Part shown: one piece after another, positions 61,205 through 64,000 of the stretch
Layout of the letters: each line of letters starts with the position of its first letter
Position numbering within the stretch: the stretch's first letter is position 1
Origin: Shimia sp965227725
GTDB taxonomy: Bacteria; Pseudomonadota; Alphaproteobacteria; Rhodobacterales; Rhodobacteraceae
Assembly (NCBI RefSeq): GCF_965227725.1
Contig: NZ_CBDDGH010000005.1
Location: 1-64,000 of the forward strand
DNA: 64,000 nucleotides
Direction: 5' to 3'
Translations under genes and position numbers: made by a program
Notes under the pieces: model-generated
What the model was told of the DNA's origin: nothing
Seen by the model: only the letters and a program-made list of their open reading frames with translations
Database searches by the model: none

Positions 61205-62714
61205 TGAAACAAGGCGCATTGTAAAAACTGCGGTGGGCGCTTGCGCCGTTGCAGTGGCTTTGTCCGGCGCCGCGCTGGCCAATCAAATCGCAGATTTTTC
61301 GCATCTCGAACGTGCCTATGCGGACGTCTTTGAGAAATATCGCGCAAAGCAACTTTCTGGTTCTTTTGATGTGTCGGCCGCGTTGCTCGGTGGCAAAAGC
61401 CGCGATCTGACGGTTTCTCAACCCAGCCATGAAAGCACCGGAGAACCTGCTTCGGTGATTTTTGCCAATACACGGCTGGTTCTGGGGCAGCTGTCTTTGT
61501 CAGCCGGTTCCAATAACCAACTTTCGATTGTTCAGGCACAAAGCGATCAGGAACAGCGCAGTCTCACCATCCAAGGCGGGCAGCTCAGATTTTCTGAATT
61601 GGTTTCGATCGTGCGCGCAATGGAACAGCAGGCGGATCTGATCGGTGTTGATGGGTTCAAAGTGCCAATCGCTATTTGGGCGGATGCCGAGTTGGTATTG
61701 GAGCCAAACGATCATCTGCGTCTCAGTCGCTCTGACGGGGCTTTTGTGGCGAATTTCGGTCGCTTGACCGTCTTTGAAAGTCAAATTTCCGGGAGTGGAT
61801 CAGCCAATCTGCGCGAGCCCGACTATAGGCCATTTGTTGCGACGGCAGGCACCGGGATTGCGTACGTCAAAAACTCCCATTTGGAGAGCCTGGGCTTTGG
61901 GACCACAGCGGCTTTCTCTGGCGTGTCCCTTCTCAGTCCTGGACTTTATCAGCCCAGCGAATCCAGCGTTATTCAGGGCAACACGTTTCTGAACTCAGGG
62001 CCTGTTTCTGTAAAAGGCGCGCGGGGCGCCGATGTGTCGGGGAATTTGTTTCTAGAGTCCATCGGACCGGGAATGGTGGTTCGTGGAGGCGAGGGCGCGC
62101 AGGTCGTTGGCAATACCTTTGTCGCCCCAACGGGAGGCAGCGCCATCCGTGTGACAGACGGAGCGTCTGGCACCTATGTGGCAAACAACTTGATACTGGC
62201 GTCTTCTGCGCAAGGCATTGAGGTGGAAGGTGCTGGGGCGCAAACGCAGCTGCTTGGCAATCACATTTGGAACAGTGCCCGAAACGGCATTTCTGTCTCA
62301 AGATCAGACTGCACATATGTCGATGGCAACTATATTTTTTCGGCGCAAAGCAGAGGCATTTCGCTTTCCTCATCGCGAGGCAGCGTCATCAAGAACAATC
62401 GGATCTTTAGAAATCAGAGTGCGGGCATTCACGTTACCAATCAGCCGGTTGGCACCAAGACCCGGTTGATGGGCAACCAGATCACCGCAAATCGCGTTGG
62501 ACTAAGCTCTGCCAGTGCAGCGGACCTCTTGATGCAAGACAATGACTTTTCTGAGCAATTTCCACGTTTGCTCGAAGGGGATCTCATTTTTCAGAGCAGG
62601 CAAATTCTGCAGGATTTGCACGGCAAACAATTCGTGACTCTGGCATCGGCTGGTGTCGACCAATTTGCTTTGCCAGAGCTCGCATGTCGCAACACTCAAG
62701 CACAGGAGGGGTAA
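61197..62714 (+). CDS. algG: AlgG-like periplasmic beta-helix protein
   Basis: 505 residues; ATG overlaps the algA stop region (AAAAGG upstream). A signal peptide ends near SGAALA. The body is a right-handed beta-helix with NNxI/GNxF repeats. SHLESLGFGTTAAFSGVSLL followed by SSVIQGNTF matches the corresponding AlgG region. Where Pseudomonas AlgG has the catalytic IDPHDRSH, this protein has IRVTDGAS. It is AlgG by descent and position, but epimerase activity is doubtful; it could be a guiding scaffold for the polymer. Confidence 0.75.
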   Translation: MRSETRRIVKTAVGACAVAVALSGAALANQIADFSHLERAYADVFEKYRAKQLSGSFDVSAALLGGKSRDLTVSQPSHESTGEPASVIFANTRLVLGQLSLSAGSNNQLSIVQAQSDQEQRSLTIQGGQLRFSELVSIVRAMEQQADLIGVDGFKVPIAIWADAELVLEPNDHLRLSRSDGAFVANFGRLTVFESQISGSGSANLREPDYRPFVATAGTGIAYVKNSHLESLGFGTTAAFSGVSLLSPGLYQPSESSVIQGNTFLNSGPVSVKGARGADVSGNLFLESIGPGMVVRGGEGAQVVGNTFVAPTGGSAIRVTDGASGTYVANNLILASSAQGIEVEGAGAQTQLLGNHIWNSARNGISVSRSDCTYVDGNYIFSAQSRGISLSSSRGSVIKNNRIFRNQSAGIHVTNQPVGTKTRLMGNQITANRVGLSSASAADLLMQDNDFSEQFPRLLEGDLIFQSRQILQDLHGKQFVTLASAGVDQFALPELACRNTQAQEG

Positions 62715-62716
62715 GA

Positions 62717-64000
62717 ATGGTCTTTTCGTCGGAGTCTTTCCTCTTTCTCTTTTTGCCCGTGTTTCTGGCGATGTACTATCTCACGCCAGTCCGTTTGAGA
62801 TCCTATCCGATCTTGCTTGGCAGCTATGTATTTTATGCGTGGTGGCGCGTCGATTTTCTCGGACTTCTTATCCTAACAACGGCCTTCGCCTATGTGATTG
62901 GCCAAAAGGTGGCCAAGCATAAGGGAACCGCGAAGGGGCGTACCTTTCTGGCAATTGGGGTTGTTGGCTGTCTTGGGGTTTTGGGTGTCTTCAAATACCT
63001 GAATTTCTTCATCGACAGCTTCGCCATGCTGTTTGGGACGGACGCGGCCGGGCTTGGCGTGCATTGGCGACTGATTTTGCCAATTGGTATTTCCTTCTAT
63101 GTTTTCCAAGCGTTGAGCTATCTCATCGACGTCTATCGAGGGGATGCAAAGGCGGATGCCAACTTCATAGATTTCGCCGCGTTCATTGCGCTTTTCCCGC
63201 AGCTGATCGCCGGACCGATCCTGCGGTACAAAGATCTGGAGGATCAGTTCCGCAAGCGAGACCACAGCGTTGAGCTGTTTTGCGATGGGCTGGCGCGTTT
63301 TCTGGTGGGCATGGCCAAGAAGGTCATTCTTGCTGATGCGGTGGCACCACTTGCCGATCTGGTCTTTGGTGCAGACAGCCCCGGGATGGTGATCGCTTGG
63401 GCCGGGGCAATCGCCTATATGCTGCAGCTCTACTTTGATTTTTCCGGCTATTCCGACATGGCGATTGGTTTGGGGAAAATGATGGGTTTCCGCTTCCTGG
63501 AGAATTTCCGCTTCCCCTACATCAGCCGCTCAATCACAGAGTTTTGGCGGCGCTGGCATATCTCCCTGTCCAATTGGCTGCGTGACTATCTGTATATTTC
63601 ACTGGGCGGCAATCGGGTGAGCCCGGGGCGCACATACTTCAATCTGATGACAGTGATGGTGCTGGGCGGACTGTGGCACGGCGCGAATTGGACCTTCGTT
63701 CTCTGGGGATTCTGGCATGGTGGGCTGCTTGCTGCGGAGCGTTTCGTCGGCTGGGACAAGCGGGCGCAAGAGCATTGGTATGCACTGCCTCTCACCCTGT
63801 TTTTTGTCCTGATCGGGTGGGTCATGTTCCGTGCGACCTCAGTCTCGGAAGGGGTGGGTGTGTATGCAGGGCTCTTTGGCTTCAATGGAATTTGGGGCGA
63901 TGCAGCGCTTTATTACGAGGCTACCCGCGAGAGCGTTTCTCTGGCCCTGATCGCGATTTTGGTTGTTTTTCTTGAGCCGCGCATCTTTGGGCATTTCAGC
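62717..64000 (+). CDS. algI: Alginate O-acetyltransferase AlgI (MBOAT), runs off the window
   Basis: 428 codons visible, open to the edge; AGGAGG precedes the ATG and the algG stop is two bases upstream. A multi-span MBOAT protein: FLFLPVFLAMYYLTP start, LPIGISFYVFQALSYLIDVYRG, LQLYFDFSGYSDMAIGLG, ITEFWRRWHISLSNWLRDYLYI, and the catalytic His in LGGLWHGANWTF. It passes acetyl groups across the inner membrane to AlgJ/AlgX-type partners that would lie beyond the window. Confidence 0.95.
   Translation, partial: MVFSSESFLFLFLPVFLAMYYLTPVRLRSYPILLGSYVFYAWWRVDFLGLLILTTAFAYVIGQKVAKHKGTAKGRTFLAIGVVGCLGVLGVFKYLNFFIDSFAMLFGTDAAGLGVHWRLILPIGISFYVFQALSYLIDVYRGDAKADANFIDFAAFIALFPQLIAGPILRYKDLEDQFRKRDHSVELFCDGLARFLVGMAKKVILADAVAPLADLVFGADSPGMVIAWAGAIAYMLQLYFDFSGYSDMAIGLGKMMGFRFLENFRFPYISRSITEFWRRWHISLSNWLRDYLYISLGGNRVSPGRTYFNLMTVMVLGGLWHGANWTFVLWGFWHGGLLAAERFVGWDKRAQEHWYALPLTLFFVLIGWVMFRATSVSEGVGVYAGLFGFNGIWGDAALYYEATRESVSLALIAILVVFLEPRIFGHFS

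Overview
The window looks like a chromosomal segment of a marine alphaproteobacterium of the Rhodobacteraceae (Roseobacter group). The basis is protein resemblance (a DUF1489 protein, a class II ribonucleotide reductase, an Lrp regulator beside LysE and DUF2000 genes, PreT/PreA), high-GC codon use in most genes, and tight gene packing. This is inference from remembered families; no database was searched. No rRNA, tRNA or CRISPR array was seen.

Left part (1-25.7 kb). After a frameshifted membrane protein come an amino-acid exporter/DUF2000/Lrp group, a DUF2189 membrane protein, a class III adenylate cyclase with TPRs, and a cold-shock gene. From 5.6 to 17.4 kb lies a complete reductive pyrimidine-degradation locus: preT-preA (dihydropyrimidine dehydrogenase), two RutR-type TetR regulators, an M20 carbamoyl amidohydrolase, dihydropyrimidinase, a cupin protein, and an ABC importer with a THI5-like binding protein. 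Three sites resembling the E. coli RutR box lie in front of preT and between rutR and the amidohydrolase, so the locus reads as one regulon. Then come housekeeping and small genes (geranylgeranyl-reductase-like flavoprotein, thioesterase, solitary BrnA-like protein, ettA, nadD), a RAYT transposase with its REP palindromes, and a KAP P-loop NTPase of foreign-looking composition.

Middle part (26-50.5 kb). A chemoreceptor is followed by an extracellular-polysaccharide locus at 28-43.4 kb: GH16 glucanase, OmpA-like protein, acyltransferase, a STAS-nucleotidyltransferase fusion, a cellulose-synthase-like GT2 with altered motifs, two DUF3131 paralogues, a membrane-fusion protein, an ABC protein with degenerate motifs, and two secreted proteins of unknown function. 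A flavin monooxygenase, modABC, DUF1489 and nrdJ follow. The nrdJ promoter carries a perfect DnaA box and an NrdR-like palindrome.

Right part (50.5-64 kb). An AT-richer island holds two overlapping genes: an acylphosphatase/ATP-grasp fusion and an asparagine-synthetase-like protein without the glutaminase Cys. The pair is bracketed by a diverged, gapless inverted repeat of about 100 bp whose hairpins show compensatory changes. A LysE-family gene remnant follows. From 55.85 kb to the edge runs an alginate-type operon in the order algD-alg8-alg44-algA-algG-like-algI. Three of its proteins lack hallmark residues: the PilZ c-di-GMP motifs in Alg44, the isomerase histidines in AlgA, and DPHD in AlgG. 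The polymer is therefore predicted to be alginate-related (possibly unepimerised polymannuronate) and not controlled by c-di-GMP through Alg44.
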